Counted from the stretch's first letter, positions 7,922 through 17,078 are shown. The stretch is DNA of 64,000 nucleotides from Algoriphagus sp. (GCA_018336015.1 JAGXQZ010000029.1:1-64000); one strand, 5' to 3'. Notes: generated by a model from the sequence alone, not told the origin. A program made the numbers and translations.

Positions 7922-9124
7922 TTAGGCTAGATCGCCCAGCGCCTTTTTGATTCGCTTCATTGCTTCAATCAATTCAGCTTCGGATGCTGCGTAAGAAATA
8001 CGAACGCAGTTGGGTGCCCCAAAGGCAGAACCAGTCACCAGCGACACGTTAGCGACTGCCAACAGATAGAGACAAAGATCATCTGCATTGGCCACGCTGT
8101 GTCCATGGGCAGACTTTCCAAAGAAAGCAGTCACATCCGGGAAGAAATAAAAGGCTCCTTCGGGCACGTGAGTTTTGATGCCCGGAATATCTCTCAACAG
8201 TCCCAACACCAAATCTCTACGCTTCAAATATTGCTCAGCCATCTCCTGAGAAGGGGTCTGATCTCCGGCGATACCTGCCAATGCTGCACGCTGGGCTATA
8301 CCGGTATTACCTGAAGTAAACTGTCCCTGCATTTTTTCTACGGCTTTGGAGATTTCCAAAGGAGCACAGATGTAACCCACTCTCCAGCCTGTCATGGCAT
8401 AGCCTTTGGAGAAACCATTGACCGTCACCGTTCTTTCAAACATACCCGGAAGGGAAGCGATGCTGAAGTTTTTTCCTGTGAAGTTGATCAACTCATAGAT
8501 CTCATCCGCAATCACTACCATGTTTGGATGCTTCATCACTACTGCCGCGATAGCTTCCAACTCTTGCTGAGAGAAAACTGAACCCGTTGGGTTACAAGGA
8601 GAAGAATAGATCACCGCTTTGGTTTTTGGCGTAATCGCTGCCTCCAACTGTGCTGCTGTCGCTTTGAAGTTGTTTTCCAACGTACCCTCGATCAAGACAG
8701 GTACACCTCCACAAAGCTTGATAATTTCTGCATAGCTCACCCAATATGGAGAAAAGATTACCACCTCATCACCTTCATTGATGATACACATGAAGGTATT
8801 GGCGATCGAATGCTTGGCCCCCACAGACACCACGATGTGTTCGGCTTTAGCTTCAGAAATATTGTTTTCTTCTCTGAGCTTTTTAGCGATCGCCTCTCTG
8901 AGATCCTGATACCCTGCCACTGGTGGATAAGCAAAATATTTTCCTTCATCGATCGCATCTTTGGCAGCCTGCTGGATGTGTTTAGGAGTCTTGAAATCCG
9001 GCTCCCCCAAGCTGAGACTGATGATGTCAATACCCTGAGCCTTGAGCTCTCTCGCTTTTTTTGCCATAGCGAGAGTCGCCGACTCTTCCATATTCAGGAT
9101 GCGATCTGATAGAATAGAATTCAT
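7922..9124 (-). CDS. Pyridoxal-phosphate aminotransferase, aspartate aminotransferase type (class I fold, subgroup I-gamma)
   Basis: A 400-residue cytoplasmic enzyme that swaps the amino group between aspartate (or a related amino acid) and 2-oxoglutarate. The N-terminus (LSDRILNMEESATLAMAKKARELKAQGIDIISLSLGEPDF) and GKYFAYPPVAGYQDLREAI are typical of subgroup I-gamma. The PLP lysine is in NGFSKGYAMTGWRVGY; SSPCNPTGSVFS and VIADEIYE bind cofactor; CVRISYAAS holds the substrate-carboxylate Arg. aspC/aspB is the likely identity, but substrate range in this subgroup is broad, so no symbol is given. The gene is monocistronic: a perfect -7 element lies 28 bases upstream and a terminator downstream. 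Confidence 0.9.
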   Translation of the reverse strand: MNSILSDRILNMEESATLAMAKKARELKAQGIDIISLSLGEPDFKTPKHIQQAAKDAIDEGKYFAYPPVAGYQDLREAIAKKLREENNISEAKAEHIVVSVGAKHSIANTFMCIINEGDEVVIFSPYWVSYAEIIKLCGGVPVLIEGTLENNFKATAAQLEAAITPKTKAVIYSSPCNPTGSVFSQQELEAIAAVVMKHPNMVVIADEIYELINFTGKNFSIASLPGMFERTVTVNGFSKGYAMTGWRVGYICAPLEISKAVEKMQGQFTSGNTGIAQRAALAGIAGDQTPSQEMAEQYLKRRDLVLGLLRDIPGIKTHVPEGAFYFFPDVTAFFGKSAHGHSVANADDLCLYLLAVANVSLVTGSAFGAPNCVRISYAASEAELIEAMKRIKKALGDLA

Positions 9125-9151
9125 TTTTTGATTGATTTTTTTACAAATTCC

Positions 9152-9159
9152 TCAAAAAT
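9152..9159 (-). promoter_or_regulatory. -7 promoter element of the aminotransferase gene
   Basis: Minus-strand TATTTTTG (perfect TAnnTTTG) lies 28 bases before the ATG at 9124. Confidence 0.55.
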
Positions 9160-9311
9160 AGCCAGAAGATTATAAATTCTAAACAATCCTATGGAATAGA
9201 TCATGAAATAGGGGATTAAGTAAACCAATGGAGAAAAACCTGATAGGTGTTACACATTTTTCTAATGGAAGTTGGGGATGAGAAAATTCAAGTTAAAATC
9301 AAACAGAATGT

Positions 9312-9319
9312 TATTTTTG
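9312..9319 (+). promoter_or_regulatory. -7 promoter element of the exported MORN-like protein gene
   Basis: TATTTTTG (perfect TAnnTTTG) lies 40 bases before the ATG at 9360, giving a leader of roughly 35 bases. It makes the in-frame TTG at 9330 an unlikely start. Confidence 0.5.
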
Positions 9320-9359
9320 AACAAAATAGTTGGCTGATCCTGCCGTTTCTTCATCGATT

Positions 9360-10208
9360 ATGAAGCACCTTTCTGTTTTTCTCTTCCTTTTCCTGATGGT
9401 GAGCAAAGTCACTTTTGCCCAAAAGAATGCTGCAGAGAAAAAAGCGGATGCGGATTCTTCAGGTGTTGTCAGTTCAGCGCTTCTTCCTACAGTAGCCCCA
9501 CTTTTACTTTTTGATGAGGATAAAGAAAAGGAGGAAAAAAAAGAGAAGAAGAAAAATGCAAGGAAAAACATCTGGTTCGGCGTCAAAACCATGAAAGGCT
9601 ACACCCGTCGAACCATCCGTGGGCAGGAGTATCTGGAATTTTTCAACTACACGGATGCGGACCGACAGCCCAACCCCTATATCCGGGATGTGTATTGGTT
9701 TGACACCAAAGAAAAAGCAATACGAACAGAAGGATTCACTCCCGGGCAAGGATACCTCCTTCACGGCCCTTACGAGCGAATGGTTAACGAAACGGTCGTG
9801 GAAAGCGGCATGTTTTATTACGGAATGAAGCACAAGACCTGGATGGTTTTTGATGATCGAAGTGTGCTACAGGACAAAGCCCATTTCAGCGAAGGCTGGC
9901 CAAGGGAATCCAAAATCACCTATTTCAATGAAACCTCGAAGTCTGTAGAAAAAATTATCCCGATTCAATATGGACTAGAAGAGGGCAATTATTTCCATTT
10001 CTACGAGAATCAACAAGTCGCCGTCACTGGCGAATACAAATACAGAGAAAAGGTAGGCCTTTGGACAGAGTATTGGGACACCAAAAACACCAAGGCCATC
10101 CGCAAGCGGGAGATCCAATACCAAGAAGCACCCTACACCAAAAATTTCCGCCCATATATCCGGGCGGAATGGGACAAAGAAGGCAATCTAGTCTACCGAC
10201 GGGATTGA
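9360..10208 (+). CDS. Exported protein with MORN/YwqK-like repeats, function unknown
   Basis: A 282-residue protein with a signal peptide (MKHLSVFLFLFLMVSKVTFAQ, cleavage near residue 20). A low-complexity Lys/Glu stretch follows (DEDKEKEEKKEKKKNARKN, about residues 53-71), then repeated short beta hairpins of the type GPYERMVNETVVESGMFYYGMKHKTW and FYENQQVAVTGEYKYREKVGLW. These resemble the MORN-like repeats of YwqK-type proteins in Bacteroidota. The charged linker suggests tethering between envelope and a folded repeat domain. The ATG is chosen because the signal peptide starts there. It converges with the SYLF gene, with stop codons touching and no clear terminator. Confidence 0.75.
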   Translation: MKHLSVFLFLFLMVSKVTFAQKNAAEKKADADSSGVVSSALLPTVAPLLLFDEDKEKEEKKEKKKNARKNIWFGVKTMKGYTRRTIRGQEYLEFFNYTDADRQPNPYIRDVYWFDTKEKAIRTEGFTPGQGYLLHGPYERMVNETVVESGMFYYGMKHKTWMVFDDRSVLQDKAHFSEGWPRESKITYFNETSKSVEKIIPIQYGLEEGNYFHFYENQQVAVTGEYKYREKVGLWTEYWDTKNTKAIRKREIQYQEAPYTKNFRPYIRAEWDKEGNLVYRRD

Positions 10209-10736
10209 TTACTTGGCTCGAAACTTAAACTGCTGCCCTCCTACCGACGCTTCATACATCAACCCTTTTTTGGTTCGTGTGAAGACCAACACGCCCTCGT
10301 TATACTTGGCATTGGCCGAAGCACCTGAAGCAGCTGCTACCGCAGATACTTGAGCTGACATTTCTACTTTTCCTTCTTTAAAACGCTCAAAAGCTTCCTT
10401 GGTCTCGAAAAAGACCACCTCAGAATACGCCTGCCCTCCGGCCTGGAATCCAATAGTAAGTTGAGTCATCCGGGCAAAGCCGATGTGCTTTCCATTTTCA
10501 AAAACAACTCCATTTCCAGCCGCGGCTCCTACTCCCCAGGCCCCTTTGCCGACGTTGGGAAGGATAATGTAACCAAAGGAATCCGCAAAGAAGTCAGCCA
10601 TGCCAGAGTCATCTTTGATAAATGCAGCCTTGGCATCTTCTGAGTCAGCCATGATTTTTTCGTCTTTTTCATCATCCTGAGCAAATGCCACAACCGAAAA
10701 TAAAGTAAAGACGAGAAGGAGAAATAAATTTTTCAT
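10209..10736 (-). CDS. Exported lipid-binding SYLF (Ysc84) domain protein
   Basis: A 175-residue protein with a signal peptide (MKNLFLLLVFTLFSVVAFAQ). An acidic linker (DDEKDEKIMADSED) precedes a SYLF domain over about residues 45-175: FFADSFGYIILPNVGKGAWGVGAAAGNGVVFENGKHIGFARMTQ and TIGFQAGGQAYSEVVFF. SYLF domains bind phosphoinositides or other lipids. In bacteria the domain is usually periplasmic and of unknown role. Length and domain position are normal for a one-domain exported member. Its stop codon adjoins that of the converging gene. Confidence 0.85.
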   Translation of the reverse strand: MKNLFLLLVFTLFSVVAFAQDDEKDEKIMADSEDAKAAFIKDDSGMADFFADSFGYIILPNVGKGAWGVGAAAGNGVVFENGKHIGFARMTQLTIGFQAGGQAYSEVVFFETKEAFERFKEGKVEMSAQVSAVAAASGASANAKYNEGVLVFTRTKKGLMYEASVGGQQFKFRAK

Positions 10737-10908
10737 AGGGTAAATGAGTTTTATTGGGTGATTGAATAATTATGGAACATACTCTTTACTAACAGAACTT
10801 TATTTAAAGTTCGAAATCAATTTAATCTTGAATACTGGCATACTTCGATTTTCCCTCATCGGTCTTCGGTCTTTTACTGCAAATAACTTGACAAAAAGTC
10901 GAAAGCCT

Positions 10909-11265
10909 TCAATAAAACGCATCCTCAAACTGTCGAAAATTGAAGTTTCCACTTCGGTCTTTGTAAACGCCTACGATGTCAAAACGGATGTCTTTGTGCC
11001 AGTCTTTTTCATGAATGTAATGATCGGCAGCCTTAACCAGTAGCTTTTTCTTGGTCGAGTCGACAAACTCCTCTGCGAAGCCAAACCCCGTGCCTGAACG
11101 GAATTTGACTTCAATAAAAATCAGAAGCCCTTTGTACTTCATGATCAAATCAATCTCGGCATGTCCATGCCTATAGTTAGTGTCCAGCAATTCATAGCCT
11201 TTGCTAACCAGCCAGTCAGCAGCAAGCTGCTCGGCCAGTCTTCCGGTGTCATTGTGTTCTGCCAT
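10909..11265 (-). CDS. YraN family protein (UPF0102, endonuclease-like fold)
   Basis: A 118-residue cytoplasmic protein with the UPF0102 signature: NDTGRLAEQLAADWLVSKGYELLDTNYR, HAEIDLIMKYKGLLIFIEVKFRSG, and DIRFDIVGVY. The E-x(n)-D-x(n)-E-V-K pattern (AEIDLI...FIEVKFR) is the active-site pattern of the restriction-endonuclease-like/Holliday resolvase superfamily. A biochemical role is not firmly established. Length is typical. It diverges from lipB, whose -7 element lies 14 bases from this start, so the two promoters overlap. Confidence 0.9.
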   Translation of the reverse strand: MAEHNDTGRLAEQLAADWLVSKGYELLDTNYRHGHAEIDLIMKYKGLLIFIEVKFRSGTGFGFAEEFVDSTKKKLLVKAADHYIHEKDWHKDIRFDIVGVYKDRSGNFNFRQFEDAFY

Positions 11266-11278
11266 GGGATTTATTGGT

Positions 11279-11286
11279 TAATTTTG
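11279..11286 (+). promoter_or_regulatory. -7 promoter element of the lipB operon
   Basis: TAATTTTG (perfect TAnnTTTG) lies 61 bases before the lipB ATG. It is the only good candidate promoter for the six-gene run that follows. Confidence 0.5.
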
Positions 11287-11347
11287 AAAAATCGAAGAAC
11301 GATACAGCAAAAAGGGCTGTTGAAAAAGAATTCCAGAAGGAAGCCCC

Positions 11348-12073
11348 ATGAACGAAAATATCAACAAAACGGTAGAATTCCGAGACTTAGGCCGCATGGA
11401 CTATCAGGAGGCTTGGGATTATCAGGAGAAAATTTTCGCCGAGATCGTTGCCCAAAAAATCAAGAACCGAAATCTCCCTCCCGAGGAGCAAGTGATTACG
11501 CCCAACTACCTGCTGTTTGTGGAGCATCCCCATGTTTATACTCTAGGAAAAAGCGGAAAACCAGAAAATCTGCTTTTGGATGATTCTGGACTGGTGCAGC
11601 ACCATGCGTCGTATTACAAGATCAACCGGGGCGGTGATATCACCTACCACGGACCGGGACAATTGGTCGGGTATCCGATTTTAGACCTGGATAATTTCTT
11701 CACCGACATCCACAAGTACCTCCGGTTATTGGAGGAAGCCATCATTTTGACTTTGGCAGATTATGGAATTGAGGCAGGAAGAATCGATGGACTGACCGGA
11801 GTGTGGCTTGATCATGTGGAGCAAAAAAATCCACGTAAAATCTGCGCCATGGGGGTAAAATCCAGCCGATGGGTGACTATGCATGGCTTTGCGTTTAATC
11901 TCAATGCAGACCTCTCCTACTTTGGACACATCATTCCCTGCGGCATTGATGACAAAGCTGTGACCTCTCTTCATCTGGAACTGGGAAAGTCAGTAGATGA
12001 AACTGAAGCAAAAAACAAGGTCAAAAAAAACTTAGTTGATCTTTTTGAAATGAATTTGATTGAAGTAAAATGA
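11348..12073 (+). CDS. lipB: Octanoyltransferase (lipoyl(octanoyl) transferase)
   Basis: A 241-residue enzyme that moves octanoate from acyl carrier protein to lipoyl domains, the first step of lipoate assembly. Motifs: NRGGDITYHGPGQLVGYPI (residues 93-111), the catalytic Lys164 in RKICAMGVK, and the catalytic Cys198 in HIIPCGI. Slightly longer than the E. coli enzyme, as is usual here. Its product is the substrate of LipA, encoded far away at 53.6 kb. The stop overlaps the start of the next gene by four bases (ATGA), so they are translationally coupled. The gene opens a tightly packed plus-strand operon reaching 17.1 kb. Confidence 0.95.
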   Translation: MNENINKTVEFRDLGRMDYQEAWDYQEKIFAEIVAQKIKNRNLPPEEQVITPNYLLFVEHPHVYTLGKSGKPENLLLDDSGLVQHHASYYKINRGGDITYHGPGQLVGYPILDLDNFFTDIHKYLRLLEEAIILTLADYGIEAGRIDGLTGVWLDHVEQKNPRKICAMGVKSSRWVTMHGFAFNLNADLSYFGHIIPCGIDDKAVTSLHLELGKSVDETEAKNKVKKNLVDLFEMNLIEVK

Positions 12074-12471
12074 AAAAAGACATCGACTTCTCACCCGTCA
12101 CAGGAGTAAAACTAGCCATCGCCAAAGAAGAAAAACCAACCGGTACCGAATGGGCCGTCTACCTCATCAATCTCAACCTCATCGAACTGAGCACTGTGAT
12201 GGTTACCTCCAAAGGCTACGGAATTTTGGACGGGGAAAAAAGACAAACTTCCACCCTTCGGCACATGATCGAGGAACTTGGATCCGAGTCCGTTGCCAAA
12301 GTGGAACCCATCGATCCGGCGGTCTTTGCCTTAACGAATGAATTCTGGGTCAGCTATTACATCCTGGATCAGATTTTTGACAAAAAGTTTATCTTTACTC
12401 CGGGCAGTTTTGACCCTGTCAACCTCCGGATGATCCCGGAATTGGGATTGGAGGGCATCCTTCACAGTTAA
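12070..12471 (+). CDS. Conserved hypothetical protein in the lipB operon
   Basis: A 133-residue soluble protein with no signal peptide or membrane segment. The pattern is alpha/beta: TEWAVYLINLNLIELSTVMVTSKGYG, then EKRQTSTLRHMIEELGSESVAKVEPIDPAVFALTNEFWVSYYILDQIFDKKFIFTPGS. I do not assign a function. Similar proteins in Bacteroidota have been given a phenylalanyl-tRNA synthetase label, but no synthetase motif is visible and I would not use that name. It overlaps lipB by four bases and precedes the exonuclease by 12, so it belongs to the operon. Confidence 0.75.
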   Translation: MKKDIDFSPVTGVKLAIAKEEKPTGTEWAVYLINLNLIELSTVMVTSKGYGILDGEKRQTSTLRHMIEELGSESVAKVEPIDPAVFALTNEFWVSYYILDQIFDKKFIFTPGSFDPVNLRMIPELGLEGILHS

Positions 12472-12483
12472 CCTTTTCTCACT

Positions 12484-13233
12484 ATGGCAGATTTTTTAGA
12501 CCACCTGAGCGACATTCTTTTTTTGGACATTGAGACTGCTTCGCAAACCGAACACTTTGAGGACCTCGATCCACGGCTTCAGCCCGAATGGCTCAAGAAA
12601 GAAAAATTGATCCGAACCGAAAACCCCAATCCGGAGCCAGGTTCCCTCTATTTTGACCGAGCGGGAATCCATGCCGAATTTGGGCAGGTCATCTGTGTGG
12701 GTGTGGGCTTTTTTCAGACCAAAAAGAAAGAGAAAAAGCTCTATTTCCGTTCCAAGGTTTTTGCGCATGAGGAAGAAAGGGAACTTTTACTGGAGTTTAA
12801 AGCCTTGTTAGAGAAGAAAAAATGGATCCTCTGCGCGCACAACGGCAAGGAATTTGACTTTCCCTACCTCTGCCGACGCATGCTGATCAATGGGATCGCC
12901 CTTCCCGAACCGCTTCACATCGCCGGGAAAAAGCCTTGGGAAGTGAGGCATTTGGATACCATGGAGCTTTGGCGTTTTGGTGATTACAAATATTACACGC
13001 GATTAGAGCTCTTGGCGGGTGTTTTCGGGATTCCTACCTCCAAGGAATCCATCGACGGCAGCGAGGTCAATGCTGCTTTTTTCAAAGAAAAAGACCTCGA
13101 AAAAATCAAAAAATACTGCCAACGAGATGTGGAAGTGACCGCACGAATCTACATGGCCATGCATCCTCAACTCGACGAACTGGAAATCGAGATTGTGCCC
13201 GCAGAAGATTCAAAAAAAGATCACAAGGATTGA
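12484..13233 (+). CDS. Predicted 3'-5' exonuclease, DnaQ-like (PolB exonuclease-related)
   Basis: A 249-residue ribonuclease-H-like fold protein with the DEDDy exonuclease motifs in order: DILFLDIETAS (Exo I), CAHNGKEFDFPYLCRRM (Exo II), and YCQRDVEVTARIY (Exo III, Tyr and Asp four residues apart). It matches the stand-alone family of exonucleases related to the proofreading domain of DNA polymerase B. It probably trims DNA or RNA ends; the substrate is unknown. The next gene in the operon is an exoribonuclease, so a shared role in RNA turnover is possible but not shown. Confidence 0.85.
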   Translation: MADFLDHLSDILFLDIETASQTEHFEDLDPRLQPEWLKKEKLIRTENPNPEPGSLYFDRAGIHAEFGQVICVGVGFFQTKKKEKKLYFRSKVFAHEEERELLLEFKALLEKKKWILCAHNGKEFDFPYLCRRMLINGIALPEPLHIAGKKPWEVRHLDTMELWRFGDYKYYTRLELLAGVFGIPTSKESIDGSEVNAAFFKEKDLEKIKKYCQRDVEVTARIYMAMHPQLDELEIEIVPAEDSKKDHKD

Positions 13234-13282
13234 TGCCGTTGAGCATCCAATTCTTTTTACCTTAAGAAAAAATACACCCCTC

Positions 13283-15490
13283 ATGGGAAGAAAATCAGAC
13301 AGAAAACATTCCAAAAAAAATAAAGGGGGCTATTCCAGCGGAAATGATTCCGCTTCACTGGCCCGACGAATCCTCCAATTTTTAGATGCCAATTTTGGCC
13401 AAGAATACAACGCCAAGCAAATCATCAAGCAGCTCGATATCCGGGATGCACTCAACAAAGGCGGAGTTGAACCGGTGCTTTACCAACTGGTAGATGCCGG
13501 AAAGGTCTCCCGAAATGCAAGAAATTACTTTTCCTCCACCAAGGATCCAGACTTCATCACCGGTACGGTGGATTTTGTCAATCCACGCTTTGCCTTTATC
13601 ATACCTGACGATCCGAAAGCGGCAGAAGGTGATATTTTGATCAAAGAAGCCGATCTCAAGCAGGCCCTCAATGGGGACAAAGTCCGTGTGATGGTTTTTC
13701 CGGTAAAAGGAAAAACCGGACGCACCGAAGGCCGCGTGCTGGAAATTTTGGAACGTGACCGTGACGAATTTGTAGGTCGGGTGGAAATCTCCCCACGATT
13801 TGCATTTGTAGTCCCCGATTTCAAAAAAATGCACAAGGACATCTTTGTTCACCGCGGTGACTTGATGGGTGCCGAGCACAATGAAAAAGTCATTGTCAAG
13901 CTGACCGAATGGAGAGAAGATGACAAAAATCCTACGGGAAAAGTCATTCGTGTCCTCGGCAAGGCCGGTTTGCACGAAGTGGAAATCCACTCCATCATGG
14001 CAGAATTTGGATTGCCTTTCGAATATCCCAAAGAGGCCGACGAAGAAGCGAATGCCATTCCCGAAAAGATCTCTGCCAAGGAAATCAAAGCCCGAAAGGA
14101 CTTTAGAGATGTCCTTACTTTCACCATTGACCCGGTCGATGCCAAGGACTTTGACGATGCGATTTCCTATCGGGAACTTGAAAATGGCAATCTGGAAATC
14201 GGCGTGCATATCGCCGATGTGACGCATTATGTGAAGCCTAAAACGGCTTTGGAGAAGGAAGCATTTAACCGGGCCACTTCCGTTTACCTCGTGGACCGCA
14301 CTATCCCCATGCTACCCGAGCGACTCAGCAACGGACTCTGCTCCCTTCGTCCCAACGAGGACAAGTTGACTTTTGCATGCGTGTTTGAAATGGACCGAAA
14401 TGCCAAAGTGATTAATCACTGGATCGGCCGGACTATCATTCACTCCAACCGACGCTATGCCTATGAGGAAGCTCAGGAATGCATCGATACCCAATCAGGA
14501 GACTATTTCCAAGAGTTGACCTTGCTCAATGAGTTGGCTAAAAAAATCCGAAAGCAGCGATTTGACAAAGGCGCAGTCAACTTTGAGACCGTCGAGGTGA
14601 AGTTTAAGCTGGATGAAAAAGGAACTCCTCTTGGACTATTTGTCAAAGAGCGAAAAGACATCCACAAGCTCATCGAGGAGTTTATGCTTTTGGCTAATAA
14701 GTATGTAGCTGAATTCATTTTCCGCAAAAATCAGGGAGCCGACACCTTTGTCTATCGAACCCACGACAGCCCGGATTTGGATCGCTTGGAGACTTTCTCT
14801 GGCTTTGCGAAGCGATTTGGACATCAGATGGATGTGACCAACGTGCAGAAAATCTCTGCTGCGCTTAATAAACTGATGGACGAGATTCAGGGCAAACCCG
14901 AGCAAAATGTCCTCGAGCAACTCGCCATCCGAAGCATGGCCAAGGCCAAGTACACCACAGAACCGAAAGGTCACTTTGGATTGGCTTTCCCTCATTATAC
15001 CCACTTCACCTCTCCTATCCGCCGATACCCCGATATGATGGTGCATCGCTTGCTAGAGCATTACCTAGAGGGAGGCAAATCTCCTGAAGCAGAATCCTGG
15101 GAGCAGAAATGTGTTCATTCTTCCGAGCGTGAAAAGCGAGCCGCGGATGCTGAGCGCGCCTCCATCAAATACAAGCAGGTCGAGTACATGTCCCTTGCCG
15201 AGCAGAAGGATTACGAGGGCATCGTCAGTGGCGTGACCGAGTGGGGAGTCTTCGTCGAGATCACTGAAACCAAGTGCGAAGGCATGATTCGGGTGCAGGA
15301 TATGGACGACGATTACTATGAATTTGACGAAAGAAACATGCGCCTGATTGGGACGAGAAGTAAAAAAATGATCACTTTGGGTGACAAAGTACTGGTCAGA
15401 GTAGTTAACACCGATATCGACCGTCGAACCATCGATTTGGAATTTGCAGAAAATGACAGAAAAAAGTCTCGCCCACGCGCTTTTAACTAA
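13283..15490 (+). CDS. rnr: Ribonuclease R
   Basis: A 735-residue processive 3'-5' exoribonuclease of the RNase II/RNB family. Order: basic N-terminal tail, winged-helix region (about 30-85), two cold-shock/OB domains (about 90-230), RNB catalytic domain (about 280-620), C-terminal S1 domain (about 645-715). The catalytic centre reads TIDPVDAKDFDDAISYR, with the clustered Asp residues that bind Mg2+, followed by HIADVTHYVKP. HFTSPIRRYPDMMVHR and YEGIVSGVTEWGVFVE (start of S1) complete the identification. The ATG at 13283 is chosen over a longer frame from 13193 because the family begins near MGRKSDRKHSKKN and the longer frame overlaps the exonuclease gene. Its 3' end overlaps the next gene by 38 bases. 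Confidence 0.95.
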   Translation: MGRKSDRKHSKKNKGGYSSGNDSASLARRILQFLDANFGQEYNAKQIIKQLDIRDALNKGGVEPVLYQLVDAGKVSRNARNYFSSTKDPDFITGTVDFVNPRFAFIIPDDPKAAEGDILIKEADLKQALNGDKVRVMVFPVKGKTGRTEGRVLEILERDRDEFVGRVEISPRFAFVVPDFKKMHKDIFVHRGDLMGAEHNEKVIVKLTEWREDDKNPTGKVIRVLGKAGLHEVEIHSIMAEFGLPFEYPKEADEEANAIPEKISAKEIKARKDFRDVLTFTIDPVDAKDFDDAISYRELENGNLEIGVHIADVTHYVKPKTALEKEAFNRATSVYLVDRTIPMLPERLSNGLCSLRPNEDKLTFACVFEMDRNAKVINHWIGRTIIHSNRRYAYEEAQECIDTQSGDYFQELTLLNELAKKIRKQRFDKGAVNFETVEVKFKLDEKGTPLGLFVKERKDIHKLIEEFMLLANKYVAEFIFRKNQGADTFVYRTHDSPDLDRLETFSGFAKRFGHQMDVTNVQKISAALNKLMDEIQGKPEQNVLEQLAIRSMAKAKYTTEPKGHFGLAFPHYTHFTSPIRRYPDMMVHRLLEHYLEGGKSPEAESWEQKCVHSSEREKRAADAERASIKYKQVEYMSLAEQKDYEGIVSGVTEWGVFVEITETKCEGMIRVQDMDDDYYEFDERNMRLIGTRSKKMITLGDKVLVRVVNTDIDRRTIDLEFAENDRKKSRPRAFN

Positions 15491-16439
15491 GCTGGAACAA
15501 CACATCACTACCCACTCTTTCGGAGAATCACCCACCGAACTTTACGAACCGATCACCTACATCATGAGCTTGGGAGGCAAGCGGATTCGTCCGCTGCTTT
15601 CGCTTTTGGCGTATGGGATTTATGGAAAAAATCCGGAGGAAATTCTGTCTCAAGCCGCTGCAGTGGAGGTCTTTCACAATTTTACCCTGATGCATGACGA
15701 CATCATGGACAATGCTCCCCTGCGAAGAGGAAAGGCTACAGTTCATGAAAAGTGGAATGCCAACATCGCCATTCTTTCCGGAGATGTGATGCTCGTGAGA
15801 GCCTATGATTTGCTCTTGGGTACAGATCCGAAACTACTTCCGGAAGTGATTCGACTGTTCAATAAGACGGCAGCGGAAGTCTGCGAAGGACAACAGTTTG
15901 ACATGAACTTTGAAGCCTACGAAACTGTGCATGAGGCGGATTATATCAATATGATCCGACTAAAGACCGCTGTTCTCTTGGGTTTTGCACTACAGCTAGG
16001 AGCCATTTTGGCGGGAGCTGAAAAAGAAGATGCACAAAAGCTCTATGAGTTTGGGGTGAATATCGGAGTCGGTTTTCAGCTGAAAGACGACCTGCTCGAC
16101 GTCTATGCCGATCAGGCCAAGTTTGGCAAGCAAGTAGGCGGAGACATCATTTCAAATAAGAAGACCTTCCTCTTGATCAAAGCCTTGGAACTCGCCCAAG
16201 GAGAAGATTTGGCATCACTGAATCATTGGCTTTCGCTGAAGGAATTTGACAAAGTCGAAAAGGTAAATGCGGTAAAAGCGATTTACGAAAAACTCGGCAT
16301 CCGCAGTCTGACCGAAGCCAAGATGCAATCCTACTTTGAGGCAGGCTTCAGCCAATTTGAAGGCCTGCACTTCCAAAAGGAGGAATACTATCAGGCCCTG
16401 TACGCCATCACCCAAGACCTGATTCACCGGGAAAAATAA
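15453..16439 (+). CDS. Polyprenyl (trans-isoprenyl) diphosphate synthase
   Basis: A 328-residue enzyme that lengthens isoprenoid chains by adding isopentenyl diphosphate units. Both aspartate-rich Mg2+ sites are present: LMHDDIMDNAPLRRG (first, DDxxD) and QLKDDLLDVYAD (second). GGKRIRPLLSLLAYG binds diphosphate. Chain length cannot be read with certainty; quinone side chain or farnesyl/geranylgeranyl products are possible, so no symbol is given. The ATG at 15453 (MTEKSLAHALL) lies inside the end of rnr, giving a 38-base overlap that suggests translational coupling. IspH at 31.8 kb supplies the isoprenoid precursors. Confidence 0.9.
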   Translation: MTEKSLAHALLTKLEQHITTHSFGESPTELYEPITYIMSLGGKRIRPLLSLLAYGIYGKNPEEILSQAAAVEVFHNFTLMHDDIMDNAPLRRGKATVHEKWNANIAILSGDVMLVRAYDLLLGTDPKLLPEVIRLFNKTAAEVCEGQQFDMNFEAYETVHEADYINMIRLKTAVLLGFALQLGAILAGAEKEDAQKLYEFGVNIGVGFQLKDDLLDVYADQAKFGKQVGGDIISNKKTFLLIKALELAQGEDLASLNHWLSLKEFDKVEKVNAVKAIYEKLGIRSLTEAKMQSYFEAGFSQFEGLHFQKEEYYQALYAITQDLIHREK

Positions 16440-16442
16440 GCC

Positions 16443-17072
16443 ATGGAATTGACTTTGACCACCGCGATCATTGGGATCACGGCGATTACCAGCATCCTCG
16501 GATTCAACCGGCCTGATCTGTTAGACAGATGGATGTTTATCCCCTACCGGATCAAGCACCGCAACCAATGGGATCGATTCGTCCTCTCGGGATTTATCCA
16601 CAAGGACTACATCCACCTGCTGTTCAACATGTTTACCTTTTACTTCTTTGGGGGAGTGGTGGAAATGTTCCTGCGCTATCAGTTTGGTCAAGGCTTAGGC
16701 GGATATCTTTTTGTGGCCTTTTACCTCTTAGGGATCATCATCTCTGACATTCCCACGTATCTCAAGTACCAAAAATCCAGCTATTACCGAGCTTTGGGTG
16801 CATCAGGGGGGACATCAGCGACGGTATTTGCCAGTATTGTGATCATGCCTTTATCGGACATTTGCCTGTTTGGGATCATCTGTCTTCCCGGGTTTATCCT
16901 CGGAGGCTTGTTTTTGATCTATTCCTATGTCAAAGGAAAGCAGGACAGTGACGGGATCAATCACGACGCCCATTTGTACGGCGCAATATTTGGGATTGCA
17001 TTTATTCTAATTCTCTCACCCTCAAGTGCGGGGATGTTTTTGGAGCAGATTAAGGGGTTTAGGTTGTTTTAA
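16443..17072 (+). CDS. Rhomboid family intramembrane serine protease
   Basis: A 209-residue membrane protein with about six transmembrane helices. Rhomboid landmarks are visible: FIHKDYIHLLFNMFTFYFFG (H-x(4)-N region of helix 2), the nucleophile Ser121 in LGASGGTSA, and the partner His177 in NHDAHLYGAIFG. It is expected to cut substrate proteins within the inner membrane; the targets are unknown. Length suits a core rhomboid without extra domains. It follows the polyprenyl synthase by three bases and is the last gene of the operon, which ends near a long palindrome. Confidence 0.9.
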   Translation: MELTLTTAIIGITAITSILGFNRPDLLDRWMFIPYRIKHRNQWDRFVLSGFIHKDYIHLLFNMFTFYFFGGVVEMFLRYQFGQGLGGYLFVAFYLLGIIISDIPTYLKYQKSSYYRALGASGGTSATVFASIVIMPLSDICLFGIICLPGFILGGLFLIYSYVKGKQDSDGINHDAHLYGAIFGIAFILILSPSSAGMFLEQIKGFRLF

Positions 17073-17078
17073 AAACAA

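Noticed and set aside
13382..14227. 281-codon minus-strand frame opposite rnr
   Set aside because: A shadow of the RNase R coding sequence; Phe/Asp-rich antisense composition and no motif.
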